The notes beneath the pieces are model-generated. The model saw only the letters and a program-made list of their open reading frames with translations. It ran no database searches and was not told the DNA's origin. A program made the position numbers and the translations under genes. A stretch of DNA of 64,000 nucleotides from Lobulomyces angularis (lineage: Eukaryota; Chytridiomycota; Chytridiomycetes; Lobulomycetales; Lobulomycetaceae), in the NCBI GenBank assembly GCA_027604685.1, contig JADHYX010000007.1:39658-103657 (forward strand), given 5' to 3'. Of the stretch, positions 1-12,667 are shown one piece after another. The first letter of the stretch is position 1. The number at the start of each line of letters is the position of its first letter.

Positions 1-3000
1 ACCACTAACTCAAAAATGTAATCTCCTAGCGCCTCTGTAAATTTTTCCAGAGTTTTATTTTCCTTTGATTGTAAACTGGATGCGTGGTTTAGAAGAATTT
101 CTAGTCTAATTTTAGTAATCTTCCAAGTAAATTTATTTAAATTAGATAATATTTCTTGCATAGAAATTATTATTTCATTATTGCTAATTAAAGGAGCATT
201 AAAGTTTGTGTCAACCAAAATGGTTTTTAAAACTAAAATAGGTAAAATTTCATTGCTAGATTCAGTCTCTTTCACATTCACTTTTGTCGACGTTAATGAG
301 GAGTCCAAAAGTTTCAACATTTTTACACCATCTAAACAAAATAATGTCAATTTTCAAAATTCGTTAAGAACTTCTTTTTCTAAATTACCTTCCAGAAATA
401 AAACTTTAATCCAACTACCTGACATAGATATGCTATATATAATGTCTTGCCTAATTTTAAATAAATGAATTATTGAAATATTCTGTGAATCGACTTTTTC
501 TTTCAGTTCCTGAAGCTTGATTGTTCGGTCTAATATTTTCATGCATATTGATAAAGAATTTTCTTTACGAAATTCTGATAAACGTATTGTTTTTAACGTA
601 TGAATATCGTATATTTGAAAAAAATTCTGGGATAATAAATCTTCATTAGCTAGTATCTGATAAGTTAGTGACATTACATTGACAATTAGAGGTAAGCGAA
701 GCAACTAAAAACAAATGAAAACAATTATCATTAATAACACCTTAAAAGGATTCAAGTATTACAATAAAATTACTGCAAATTTGCTGCAAAAGTGGTAAGC
801 AAACTTTCTCCAAAATTTCGATTGCGGAGCAACATCTATTAGCAACTAATGATGAAAACCAAATTACAACCCAACAATAACCAGTTTCATCATGGGAATT
901 TAATTGAGGATACTTAGTTGTTTTGTCTATATTTTCTTTCCAATTTAAAATATCATTAATAATAATTTGTTTCATAAATCCGTTTTGACTTTGACAATCC
1001 TTTAGTATTTTACAAAATAAATCCATACATTTTCGGAGCTCAAACCTATAAAAAATTAAGAAGATACAATTAAAAATGTAATATTAACCTATCAAGGTTG
1101 CTTCTTTGAAAAGAAGATAGAATGTCCACAAATTTCAGATACAAATCTCTATTTGCAGAAAAAGAAGCGGAATATTTCCACTTCAATTTAGAATTAATGG
1201 CTGGTACTGAGAGGGTATTCCAGCTGTTGTGGTCTGTTAGTTCACTAATATCTTTTGCTTCAAACAAAACATCCCTTCCCGGAGTAGTCAGCGACCGTAA
1301 ATCTAAATCCAACTGATTCGCCTCGTTCGCCGTTATCGTTTTTATGCGGGCAGTCTTAAGTAAGTGTATGGAGTACTGCAGCAATCTTAAATGAGACATT
1401 GATTTCGATTTTAATTCCTTGTGCTGAAGATGTTAAAAACTGAAAGTTGTAAATGAATATACTTTATCGTAAACAGCTGTAAAGAGTCTAATTGTCTTGT
1501 TCATGGCAAAAACGGCAGACTCATGCTTTTCAAAGGAATCCAGAACATAGTTGAACACTTCTCTTTCAACGGAATTTGTAATTGTCCAAATGGAAACCTA
1601 ACATAGGAGGTGTATTTTTAGGATCTATAATATAAAATATTTGTTGAATCACCTCTACTACAGAGCGAATATCTTCTAACTGCTCAAAAAGATTGATTAA
1701 AGTAGTATATTGCTCGCTATTTAATAAAGATCCACTAATTGTAAGATTCGATTTCCAATTATCAAGAGAAGCTCTAAAATAAAAGTTATAAATAAAAAGG
1801 ATGTAAATTACCCAGCATGATTTACAACATAAGAGTAAATATGTGACTTTATCCAATCACAAAGTTTTATTTGACAATATCTCTTCATTTTTGAATTCAA
1901 TAAATCCATTATTTTGTAAAGAACCACATAAAACTCCTCCTTAGCATTTCTAAATGGATATGTTATGGAGGAGGCAGGTATTGAATTAAAAATATTAGGA
2001 AATAAAACTTTTAAATGATGTTTTATTAAAGAAATATTTTCTTCCATCGTATCTTCGGAATTGCACCTCTGTAAGTAATAAATTAGGTCATGAGTAAAAA
2101 TATTTTTAGGTTACTTCTCCGTATGCTCCATATAAAGTGACGCGCCTAAGATTAATTTGATACAGTTCAGCATTGTACAAAGGCAGTTCTTTTAAAAGGC
2201 GATAAAACCAAGCCTTTTTCTATAAAGCTTAAAAAAAATTACAATTCTTTATTTTGTATACCACTTCATTTGTGTTAAAACATTCTAGATCCCCTCTAGA
2301 AATGACCCTTTGAAGAAACATCTGATAAGAAAATAACCTTAAATGTCCTAATTCCCCAAATAAATGGAAGACTCTACAAGCTATACCAAATTTAAAACGC
2401 AACTTATATGAATACTAACCATCAATATCATCATCGTCACAAATAACCTCTAAAAAATGGACTAAATGGTCTTGCAATTTATTTCTCAGTTTGAGCTTTT
2501 CTTCCAATTTTTTTAATAGTGTACCTACAAGAAAAGGACGATGACAATTTTTCTGAATACTTTTGATACTCCAGTCGCACAGTTTGTGGATAGCATATTC
2601 TAATTTGTCTAATCCAGTTTTTTCGAAACCATAATATGCAACCCATTCCTCAAACACATCTTCCAAGTCCATATCGCAATTAAAATTATTCAGTTGGTGA
2701 TACTCGATATTCGAATAAGAATAATTGTTAAAATCTCTACAAAGCAATAACCTTTCATTTCGTTTCTTAATGACGTGATGAAGACATTTTAGGGTGCCAG
2801 AAAGTTCTTCTTTAAAATTAGGAGGCTAGCAAATCACTACTGGTAAAAACAATATTTAAAATTTTTATATAATTTAAACCATTGTTGTCGGGAGTTCAAA
2901 ATTAAAGCATTCTGTGAAAACATCCTCATATGAGTTCCACATTTTTGGACTAACTACAGTATCAGGAGAATTCAAAATAGAACTCTGAAGCAAAAACATT

Positions 3001-4489
3001 AAGTTGTGATAAAGTGTATGGATAATTTTTGTTTGGTTTTTAAATGACCTAATCTAAAATAAAAAAATTAGATTAAAATGGAATCCATTGTTATTACCCT
3101 CTGAATTTTTTTCAAGCATGTTTCATTCAAAATTTTCACCAATACTCTCGACTTACTATACTCTTTGATAAATGCAAATAAAATTCCGAATAAAAAAGAT
3201 GTCTAATGAAAATTATTTAGCATGGAGTTTAATTAAAAACGAACTTGATCGAAGTTAGCGGCGTCAAAGTACGTTAATATAACCTTTAAAAAATAACGCT
3301 GGTCTAATAATCCTTCAGCATATTGCCATTTAATTAGCTGTACGCTTAATTTTTTTGAAAAAAGTTTATTCGTTATTTTAAAATTATATCAATTACAAAT
3401 AATTCCATTGATGCAAAAAATGTTGAATATCTGCAGGGCTATCAAAATTTTTCACTGAATCATTGATGTTGCTGGAAATTTTTTTGTTTGAGTGATGATG
3501 ATGACTTTTGTCCTTAACGATTAATTCCAGCTGCTTTTTTAAATATGCAGTTACAATTATTGTCCATTGACGTGCTAAATCAACTACAGCATCTGGGCGC
3601 TTTTTCATTTTCATCTAGAAATGAATTCCAAAATTAAAAGACAGATATGTTTTTAATTACTGCATTTTCCTCTATTTTTTCTTATGTTAAGATTAAAAAA
3701 TCTTTTTTTTAGATACCATCAAGATTTAGTACTTTGATTAACCAAACCGCACGCACCATTGAAACTTTCTTTGTCACCAAAGTCTCCAGTAGTTTTTCGT
3801 TTTTGTAGCCATGTGGAACATTTTTTGATAAATTCCTGAGGCTAAAAAGAATGAATAAGTGCTGAGAGTTTAGCAAATGATTTATAACGATTAATTCCAA
3901 CCTTTCTTCCCCTTGAACCAAATCATTTATCCAGTTCACTCTTTTTTGGTCTGATAACAATTGCCTTGCTGGTGGAGAAAATACAGAATTGCTTTTTAAA
4001 AATTAAAAAAAAAAATTTGATAACAATTAGATAATGCTACTTGCTAATTTCACTCAGATTATTTTGAGCCTTAAATAGTTCACCGGAAAAAGCAGAAAGT
4101 TGATTTATTACTTTTTGATCTTTTAAGATTTCAGATAGAGACTCGAATGCAGAATCATTATCATTCTTTATAATGTCATGGTCGATAAAACCAAACTGAT
4201 TAAAATAAAAGATTAATTTAAAAAAAAAATCTTTAATAAACAGAATAATTATTATAAAAGACCTTCGCAGTAGTTTCATTTAAAATATCCTCTTGCTGGT
4301 CCTTCTGTTGGGGAAAAACATCAGCATAACCTAAACACAAATTTAAATTAAAGTAAAATGAAAAAAAAAAAAATTACCCAATTCAGTGTTTAATAATTTT
4401 AAGATTGGGGGTGATAATGAGTAAGATACTACTGGTGTGTTTGTCGCTCTAGCTTTGCTGTTTTGATTTGGATACGAAGTCCAATTCAT
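1..4489 (-). CDS. MED12: Mediator kinase-module subunit MED12 (3' end beyond window)
   Basis: MED12/Srb8 links the Cdk8 kinase module to Mediator in RNA polymerase II transcription. The start ATG is at 4489 and the gene reads leftward through many short exons off the left edge, with more than 800 residues visible. Family order is kept: an N-terminal Med12 box (VFPQQKDQQEDILNE, close to the animal VYPQDPKQKEDEL), then VSMVRAVWLIKVLN (animal VPVMRAAWLIKM), then DLARQWTIIVTAYLKKQLE (animal EWTQIITKYLWEQLQ), and at about 2.4-2.75 kb the MED12-LCEWAV segment (LCDWSIKSIQKNCHRPFLVG). The left part is poorly conserved and I could not align it. The neighbour to the right, PI31, is divergent across 316 nt. 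The exon-level model is approximate; the identity is confident from the ordered matches. Confidence 0.88.
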
Positions 4490-4805
4490 GCAAGGTTTTT
4501 TAATTGCTTTAAAGTTATCAAAAAAAAGTAATCTTTTTTAAAGCGAAAAAAAGGTTATGCAAATTGAAGTTTGACGTGAATGATTTTACAAAATGACAAT
4601 TTCAAAATGTCAGCCTTTGAAATAAACGGATCAAAACGTTTCCAAAGAAACTGCTTGATACAAGAAAAAAAAAAAGAAATCAAATCTAAAAAGGATTTCT
4701 TTTTAAATGCAATTTTAGAATTATTGCACAAATTTTTAAAAAAAAAATTAAAAAAAATTTTTTGGGTTAAAAAAATTTCAAATCATTAAGTAGCTAATTA
4801 TATTA
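4490..4805. promoter_or_regulatory. Divergent intergenic region MED12/PI31
   Basis: 316 nt between the two start codons, rich in A and T runs. An open frame at 4580-4789 is lysine-rich low-complexity sequence made by A tracts and is not convincing as a gene. It presumably holds both promoters; no specific site is recognisable. Confidence 0.4.
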
Positions 4806-5907
4806 ATGAGTGACATCGATTTTATTAAAAAACATATCACTGATGATATATGCAATTTTAGATCAGAATCTGATGTAGTTTTTTTTATTGCTCATGCAAC
4901 TTTTTTGGAAAATGGTTTTAGATTAGCAAAGGTTAATGCCCAGAATACAACAATTGTTACTCAGGAGTGGAACAATCAAACCGACTCTTTTCACTTTAGC
5001 TATAAACATGACTCTTCAAGTTTAACCTTTGTCTTGAAAGGGTTAAGCGTTGTGGATAGTTTACTTTTCATTGCCAGTACGGAGGAGGTAATATTTGAAG
5101 GTAGCATTTTAAAGTAATTGAATTTCTTTTTCTTTTAATAGGACAAAAAGCTTTTTAAATTAGATTTCAAACCCTCAAAACTAGTTTGTCAAAATTTTAA
5201 GTCTTTTCCAATTTCAAAAAAGGAGGATTTTAATAAAAATATTTTTGAAAATTTAGCTGAGTTAAGAGAATTTAAAACTTTGTTAAAAACTGAGTTGATA
5301 CAGAAATTAGCTCCAAATTTGAAGGGAACGGATACTGTTGCAGCAGAAACCGATAGTACAAGAGTTGAACCAACAAGTTCAGCTAATAACTACAACCCTC
5401 AGCCTTTTCACGGTATCCCAGCTAATCGACAACCCTCAAATAATTTTAACCCCCAGTATGGTAATCCTTACAGTATTGGAGACGCTGATTTAGATCCTTT
5501 TGCAGCTGCTCCTGGTATGTCTCCATTTGGTAGATTTACTCCAGGAAGTGGTAATGGTATGACAGGTATGTTATTTTAGAACACCGTGGAGAGTAAATAA
5601 TTATTAGTGGGACCAGGACATTCTATGTTTAATCAACCTGGTTATAATCCGGAATCGCACCCAAGATACCCTGACTCGCATATTCCTCCCGAATCGGTAG
5701 CATAATTTTTACAATTTCAATTTTTTTTTTTTTTTATGAGTTTTTGTTGGGTAGGTTCCTCCAAATGCCAGATTTGATCCTGTTGGCCCATTTGCACCAA
5801 GACCTGCTTTTCCTGGAAGTAGAGGAAGTGGGAGAGTAAGCCAGTTCAGCGGTGAACCTGATAATGACTTGGAACCTTTCAATCCTGCGGATCACATGTT
5901 TTATTGA
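4806..5907 (+). CDS. PSMF1: Proteasome inhibitor PI31-like (PSMF1)
   Basis: PI31 binds the 20S proteasome and modulates its activity and assembly. The start MSDIDFIKK at 4806 opens an N-terminal FP-type domain (DVVFFIAHATFLENGFRL, then VTQEWNNQ and SLTFVLKGLSVVDSLLF). After an intron with donor near 5089 the frame continues DKKLFKLDFKPS. The C-terminal half is the typical Pro/Gly/Asn-rich tail with DLDPFAAAPG, PFGRFTPGSG and NARFDPVGPF, the HbYX-proximal region of PI31 proteins. The protein ends NPADHMFY, so a terminal hydrophobic-Tyr pair like the proteasome-binding HbYX motif is not exact but is similar in character. There are three short introns. It is convergent with the Kap123 gene. Confidence 0.82.
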
Positions 5908-6300
5908 AACAGTAAAGATTGCAAGTAAATAATATATATATTTTAAAAAAAAAATTTTCTTTACCATTTTTTTGTTTTATTGTTTTTATATTTAGTTTAT
6001 AATTCTTTTTGTTACTGTTTTATGTTTTAGTGTAGATAAAAAAATAAAAAAAAATAAAAAAAATTCTAAACATTCATAAATAATATGTATTTTTTTTAAA
6101 TTTTTTATTTAAAAAAATTTTCTTCTAATTCAATAATAACAAAAAAAGAAAGAGTATTAATAATAATAATTAAAAAGAGGAAAGGAATTAAGAAAAAAAA
6201 TTCTATAACAATAAAATAAAAATAATAATATAAAAGTTTTTTTTTTCTGGGAATGGTATTGATATTTCCTTTTCTGTAAAATTTTTTTTTTTTTTTTCTT
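5908..6300. other. Convergent intergenic spacer with long A/T runs
   Basis: 393 nt between the 3' ends of PI31 and Kap123. It consists of A and T tracts with AATAAA-like words that could serve as polyadenylation signals on either strand. No coding or structured element was seen. Confidence 0.6.
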
Positions 6301-9300
6301 TTAACTGTGAATAATATTGTTTATAATTTTAGAATGTTCTTCCCCTAAAGAGGATAATAATCCTTGTAAAGTTTGATTGTCTGTAGCAATTATTTTTAAA
6401 AACTAAAAAAAAAAAAAAAATTATTTTAAGAATTAAAAAAAAAAAAATAAACAATACCTCCTTCACAAGCTTTTTCGTTTTCAAGTCAAAATTTTCAAAA
6501 CTGGTACTTATTAGTCTAAATAACCAACTCAAGTTAACTTCGGCTAGTCCTTTAGTAACACAAAGTATTAAACATTCCATAACCACTTTATACTCTAGGT
6601 AGTCTTTTTCTAATGGTAAATTTTCCATTAAAATTGGTAAAATTTGATCCAATGGTAAAACAGATGGATTTTTAATAATAATTCTTGAAACAGCTCCTAA
6701 AGCGTTGTCTTTTAGATTAATAGTAGAATTTTTTTTATGTGTAGTAATCAGTGGCTGAATTGAATGAAGAATTGACATGCAGTGTTGTTCAATGTTTGCG
6801 TACTGATACAAGACTAGTTTCAATTTTTATTTAAATTAAAAAAATAAAAATTTTATTTAAATATCATACTTCCTATTCCATAAGCACCGTTGCTTCTTAC
6901 TTCCTCAGCTTCGTCTCTTAAGGCAGCAGAAAGTAGACTTAAAAATTCTTGAACATAATTTGTGATGGCTATAAAAAATAACAACAGTAAGTAAGTTAAA
7001 AAGATTAATACTTACAAAATTTCAACCCCTCTGCAACTTCAGCTATGGTACCAATTGCCATAGATCGTTCACTGGCACTTCTAGTAGGTTTGAAGTATTT
7101 GACAACATATGGATGGAAGTGTTTATAATCATTCAAAAATTGCTCTCCCAAAACCAAACTTATAGCACAAATTACATCAGCTGCAGCACTGATAACTAAA
7201 GCATCTTGTTCACTTTGATCAACATCAACATCAAGACTTGAAGCATTAGAATGCGGGTTTTCTTCATCATCAAATCCTTTCTGGCATGTATGCTCTCCTT
7301 TTAACAACACTAAAATGTTTTTAAAAAGAGCTTCTTTATGGTTAGGATCAACCAACAAACACGGTCCTACTAATTTTAATGCTTCACTAAAGTTTTGTAG
7401 AATATTTATTGCTGTATACCTGAAAAATTAAATTTTTAAAAATTAAAATTAAAAAAAAAAAATAATATCATACTTGTCAAATTCTTCATCAAATGAACTT
7501 AACACAGCACCAACAACCAATTTTACCATGCTTTCAACGTTACTATGTACAGAAACTTTAACAGGTAAACCTAATTGTAAAATGATTTCGAAAAATACAA
7601 CATTCAACGCAACTAAAAGTTACCTTGTTCCCACTCAGCTGGTGAACTAATTTTATAGAAAGTGTGTAAAAATAAAAACATGGCACTGGCCGCACTTTTT
7701 CTTACTCCTTCAAAATAGTGATCCAGTAATTGGATAAGAATGTCAATGCTAGGTTCAACATATGCTAAAAAATGGGTGGTAGTACTGCTGAATATTTGTG
7801 CCAAAGCGTCAGCAGCAACCTCCTTTTCTTCTGCAATGGCATTGTTGGCATTGTATTTACTATCTTCATCTTCATTCCCTAAATCTTCATCGTAGTCTTC
7901 AAATTCAAAATGATTTTTTTCTTCTTGTTTGCAGCTGGCTAATAACGCAGGTACTACGTGTTCCAAATATGGTACAAATTCGGTTGTAAAGACCCTCGCC
8001 ATAACAGCAAAGAAGCAGAACGAACATTCAATTAATCTGGAATCTTTAAAGTGTAATCCTTGATTCACTAAATTCATTAAATCTGGTACATATGGCCTAA
8101 ATAAATCTTTTCCAACACTACAATATCAAATAAAATAAAAATTTTAATTGGTAAATACGCTTCTGCTACTGCTGCTAATGTATCTGTAGCAACTCCCCTC
8201 AGTATTATCTCGTCCTCAGTAACCTTGGACATAAAAGGCGATAACGCATTTATAACAGCGTTGAAATAAGGGACAAATTCCTAGTAATGATGATACTTAA
8301 AGTAAATATTGTTAAAAATAATCTACCTTTTTAGAAGCATGAGCTGCGCTACCTATGGCACCTATTACAGTTGCTTTTAATTCCTGCGATGTGGAAGAGT
8401 TTAGTAACAACAATAGCTTTTCCATTAAAGCTGGTAAATATCCAACCAATTCTGAAGACTCCATTCCTTCGATGATAGCATCTAGTGCATTTGTTGCGTG
8501 AGAAAGTGCTGTAACGCTGGAATCATTATTCAATATTTGAAAAAGCAAAGGCAAAATATGAGCATGATTCATACAAATTTCTTCTTCAAGTTCCTCTGAA
8601 AGTATTAAAATTATTTAAAAAAAAATAAAAATGGAAAAAATAATTACCTGCAAGGGATCCTAAAGCCATACAGGCAGATTTTCTGACTATGGGATGTTGG
8701 TCTTGTAGTCCAGCTTGAATTACTGGCAGAATTCCATCTATTTTTGCTCTCATAAAATCAGCACAACCGTCAACTATTACTGCCAAAGCCAGCAAACAAG
8801 ATTTTCTAACACCGAATTCTGGATTTTGGATATAATTAACTATAAACTCCATTACTGTCGGGAAAACCTGAGTGGGAGGAAGATTCACTGCAATAGCACT
8901 AATGACTTGAAAAGCAGACTTTGAAGGGCAGTCATCTGTATCATCTTCATCTGCGAATAATGTTTAAAGAAAAAAATAAATCAAAAAAAATTAAAAACCT
9001 TCGTCTTCAGCACCTATAACAAACATTGCTTGTAACATATTCGGCACCAATTTCAATTTTTGAATCTTACTCCTTTTAATATCAACTGAAAAAATTAAGA
9101 AATTCAAAGCCATTACTCTTAAATTAGGGCTTAAATCCTTTTTAGAAGCTACAGATATAGCAAAATGCACTAAATCTCCAATGTGTCTACTTAGCACTGG
9201 TGATTCCTAAAATACGATTAACAGCTCATTTAAAAATGTATTTACAAGGTAAAGCATATCATAAAACACTTCAAAGCCTTTCGATGCCATATCTTCATCA

Positions 9301-10208
9301 TCATTCGCTAAAGCTTGTTCTAATACGCCAACCATCTTTGGAATAAAAGTTTGAAAGGTTTTCTATGATTTTATATTTAATTAATTAATTAAAAAGAAAA
9401 TTAAATTTCATACAATTAATTCGACATCATCACTATCCAAGCAATCTGCAACCTTTCCAAGCGATCTCAATGTGAAGATTCTAACCAAAAAACTATCAGC
9501 GTCATTAATGGTTATGCTAAAGAGGTTTAACAAATTTCCAAACATATTTTGATATTGATCCTGCAAATCAATTAAAGTATCAAAGAGATCAAAAAGAACA
9601 GAAATTCCAACCTTAAAAATTTTTCTTTAATGAGATGAAGTAAAATAAAATTTTTTTTACTTCACGGTGCACGGAAACTCCACTATTACAACACTCAAAT
9701 AGCCAAGGAACAAGATTTTGCCACTGGCTTAAAGGAATTTCAATTTTAGCAATTTGTGATATAACTCGAGATAAGGATAATCTAGTTAATGTGCTAGTAA
9801 AAAAAAAAAAGTAAGATATGAGTATTTATTGAAAAATTAAAAAAAAAATATATATACTGTTGTTCTCTTAAAATCAAATCTAAAACATTTTGCTTAATAA
9901 GATTTTTATCATTTTGTAAAACGTTTAACCACTGCTTCGAAATCCTTTTTGAACATTCTATGGCCGCAAGCTGCCTTAAATGATTTTCAGGGTTATTAGC
10001 TGCAATAGATAATAGAGTGATAATGGCTAAGTCGTTCTTTAAATGAGTTTGCAATTTCGAAGTTGCTTGTTTTATTAAATTGTTGTCATTTGATGTTGAT
10101 TGAGATAATAGTAATACGAGTTCATTTCCATATTCCTAAATAAAATTCATTAAATGTAAAACTTAATAAAAAAGAATTAATTTTTGGTATTACTTCTGGA
10201 GAAACCAT
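6301..10208 (-). CDS. KAP123: Importin-beta family karyopherin Kap123 / importin-4
   Basis: A nuclear import receptor for ribosomal proteins and histones that works with Ran at nuclear pores. The start MVSPE is at 10208; a short intron follows and then EYGNELVLLLSQ. The N-terminal HEAT repeats match the family, for example NPENHLRQLAAIECSKRISK followed by a conserved Trp, and VRKSCLLALAVIVDGCADFM in the middle with QAGLQDQHPIVRKSACMALG. An acidic loop (EDYDEDLGNEDEDS) at about 7.87 kb is typical of this subfamily. The last exon ends KIINNIIHS with the stop at 6301. Total length is roughly 1,100 residues, as usual for Kap123/IPO4. Importin-5/Kap121 is the nearest alternative; the N-terminal HEAT pattern favours importin-4. 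About a dozen short introns contain A/T runs. Confidence 0.88.
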
Positions 10209-11168
10209 TATTTATTTTTTTGTCAATTTTTTAATAATTTTTTAAAAAAATATTATTAAAAAACAGTGTAATGAAATGTCTGTTACACCGAAGGTGAAAA
10301 TACAAAAAACTTTTTAACAAAATGTATTGGCTGCTTGCTACTTCTAATCTTTCTGTCATGCAGTGTTAATAACACTGCTAGCTAAATTTTTTTGAATGAA
10401 AATTCTACGAAACTTTATGAAGCAGCCTTGTTCCTTCAACTTCTTGGCGTTGGAACTGCGGTTAACATTGATTAGGTTCATTTCTTTTATTTTATTATTA
10501 TTGCTAATGAATTTTTTATTTTTTTTTTTGGTTGAAAAGTAATAAATAAATATCAAGGTTTTTCAGAAACTTTTTACTTTTTTGTGATTTTACATGAGAA
10601 TTTTAAAATTGGTTTCATTTCATACTATTTTTTAGTTGATCAGCCAAAAATAAAGTTTTATTTGATGAGGAATAATAATGTGACAAAATGAAATTTTGAT
10701 GCATTCCAAAAAAAGTTGAAATATTGAAAAAAAATGATAAATTGTTACAATGGAAAATATATAAAAAGAAGTTTTTTAAAGGAATGTTTGAAGTATTTTT
10801 TTATTAAAATTTTTTTTTAGGATCTTTTTATTCTTAACAAAATATTTTTATTTATAAATTTTTATGAAAATTTTTTTTTTTGTTTATAGTAAAATTTTTT
10901 TTTTTTGATTGGTTAAAAAAATATGATAAAGAGGTCAGTGTTACCTAAGAAACACAACAAAAGACATTATTTACCAAGAAGAAATTAACTCAGTTAAAAA
11001 ATTGTACGTAAATATTAAATAAATTGAAGACCTTGTCTTCAAAATATTCTTTGTACTTTTAAATTTCATCTAAAAAATATTTTTATTCCTAACACAAATA
11101 TATTTTTATTTATTCTAATATTCAAATAACTAAAAAATAAAAATTTCTAAAATTCGAGTAATTAACTA
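10209..11168. other. Intergenic region with a hairpin and a doubtful 41-codon ORF
   Basis: About 960 nt upstream of Kap123 and downstream of the MINPP1-like gene. Most of it is A/T runs. A less A/T-rich island at about 10.33-10.49 kb holds a near-perfect inverted repeat (see the separate entry) and a minus-strand ORF from an ATG near 10484 reading MNLINVNRSSNAKKLKEQ, ending at 10356. I recognise no protein or RNA family in it. Confidence 0.4.
10361..10379. repeat. Short perfect-arm inverted repeat (hairpin)
   Basis: The 19-nt sequence GCAGTGTTAATAACACTGC has two 9-nt complementary arms around a single central A. It stands out from the A/T-rich surroundings. With one loop base it is better viewed as a palindromic protein-binding site or cruciform than as an RNA terminator. 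Function unknown. Confidence 0.6.
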
Positions 11169-12667
11169 TTAGTTAGAGCAGACTTTATCAAAGTCACATC
11201 CAACCAAATCTTCAACAAGACTAAAAAATTTATCTAAGCTACAAAAGCTATTTCCACAACCTTTTAAAGTAACTGGTACTTCATTGTGCATAATTCTAAT
11301 TTTATAATCTGTGTAGACTTGTGGAGGAAATACTTTTGAATCTTTCTCTAAAAGCATAAGGTCATCTTCAGTACCACATTTATACAATTCAATCCATACA
11401 TTGCTGCCAAATGGTGCAACTGTTGAAATAATAAATTTTCTATTGTTGTCCCTTGTACTAGCTGTTAATGGAAAAGAATCTTTATAAAGTCCTAATGCCA
11501 CTCTAAATTAAAATAAAATAAATTAAAAAAAATATTGGTATTGTATTGAAATTTTACAATAACGGGGTAATAGTCTCACCGTGGCCAAATTTAAGGACCG
11601 ATTTAGGAAAACCAGATTTAATAGAACTTTTAATATTGTTAACGATACTTGTAATTAAAGCACAAGTCATCTTACGATGTATTTCTACATAACCATAACC
11701 ATATTCATAATAAGTTTCTAAATCATTGATGTATTCTAAGTCTTTTAAATTGTCCATAGAAAGATATTTGCAAAATCCATCATCTTTTGAATTTAACGGA
11801 TCAAAATTAAATTGATACGCGCAAAGAGTGTATAAAGAAGAAATATGCTCATCAGTTAAATTTTTTAATTTTGCGGAATTTAAAATAGATTGTTTTAAAC
11901 GATTTGAACTAAGCTCAATAAATTTATTAACCTCTGCAATACTACTTCCATTTGAATGCAAATCTAAATAATCCTAAGAGAAAAAAAAAATTGATTAAAA
12001 ATAAATAATTTCTGAAAAAATATCACTTGACAGCTATCAAAAAAACGAAGTTCTATATCCCGATTTTTATCGCCAATTTTGATCGGAATATCTTTTGCAG
12101 CAGCCCCAAATGCAGCTTCTGTGAAATACTTGGCAGAATTAATTACTCGCGATTTAAATGTAGATTGTACTTCAGTTGAGTTGGGATCAATTATACCAGC
12201 GTATCTTAATAGCGCCCTTTGGGCTAACTGCATCATTTCAATTTTACCTTATTTTATGAATTATAAACAAATAGTTTAGGTGCTTCAAAAACCTTGTAGC
12301 AGCAGTTCTCCTTCCATTTTTGGATCAAATGGAGAGTGCCAATTCTTTAAAAAGTCATCAAGTCCTTCATGATCGCCAATGAACTTTTGAAGATTTATGT
12401 ATTCTTCAACATCAGTAGGGTTTCTAGTACCATGTCTAATTTTCAACAAAGAATTTATTAATTTTTTTTTCTTTTTTTTTAAAAAATAAAAATCAACCTG
12501 GAAACAAGTTGGACTTGAAGGAGCTTACATTGGTTATCAATTTTTGGATTAACAGCAGGAGCAGGATAGAACCTTTTTGATCCCAAAAAAGAAAAAAGTT
12601 GATCAGAACCAGTAGCAGTATTTAAAAGTATCAAACAGAATGTAAAAATAAGCTTGAACAACAACAT
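11169..12667 (-). CDS. MINPP1: Secreted histidine-acid phosphatase, MINPP1-like (inositol polyphosphate phosphatase)
   Basis: Branch-2 histidine phosphatase, probably removing phosphates from inositol polyphosphates in the secretory lumen or outside the cell. Start MLLFKLIFTFCLILL at 12667 is a clear signal peptide. The catalytic RHGTRNPT motif (RHGxRxP) is split near an intron at about 12.43 kb. The second active-site element appears as VLKFGHGETITPLL, where animal MINPP1 has HAE; the catalytic His and Glu are kept. Downstream PFGSNVWIELYKC and YKIRIMHNEVPV match the C-terminal strands of the family, and the tail has the expected cysteines (KGCGNSFCS, VGCDFDKVC). Total is about 440-470 residues. 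A fungal phytase is the alternative, but the HGE/ETITPLL context and the C-terminal block fit MINPP better. Confidence 0.82.

Noticed and set aside
4580..4789. 69-codon ORF between MED12 and PI31
   Set aside because: Lys-rich translation of A runs, with no similarity to a known protein and no conserved features.
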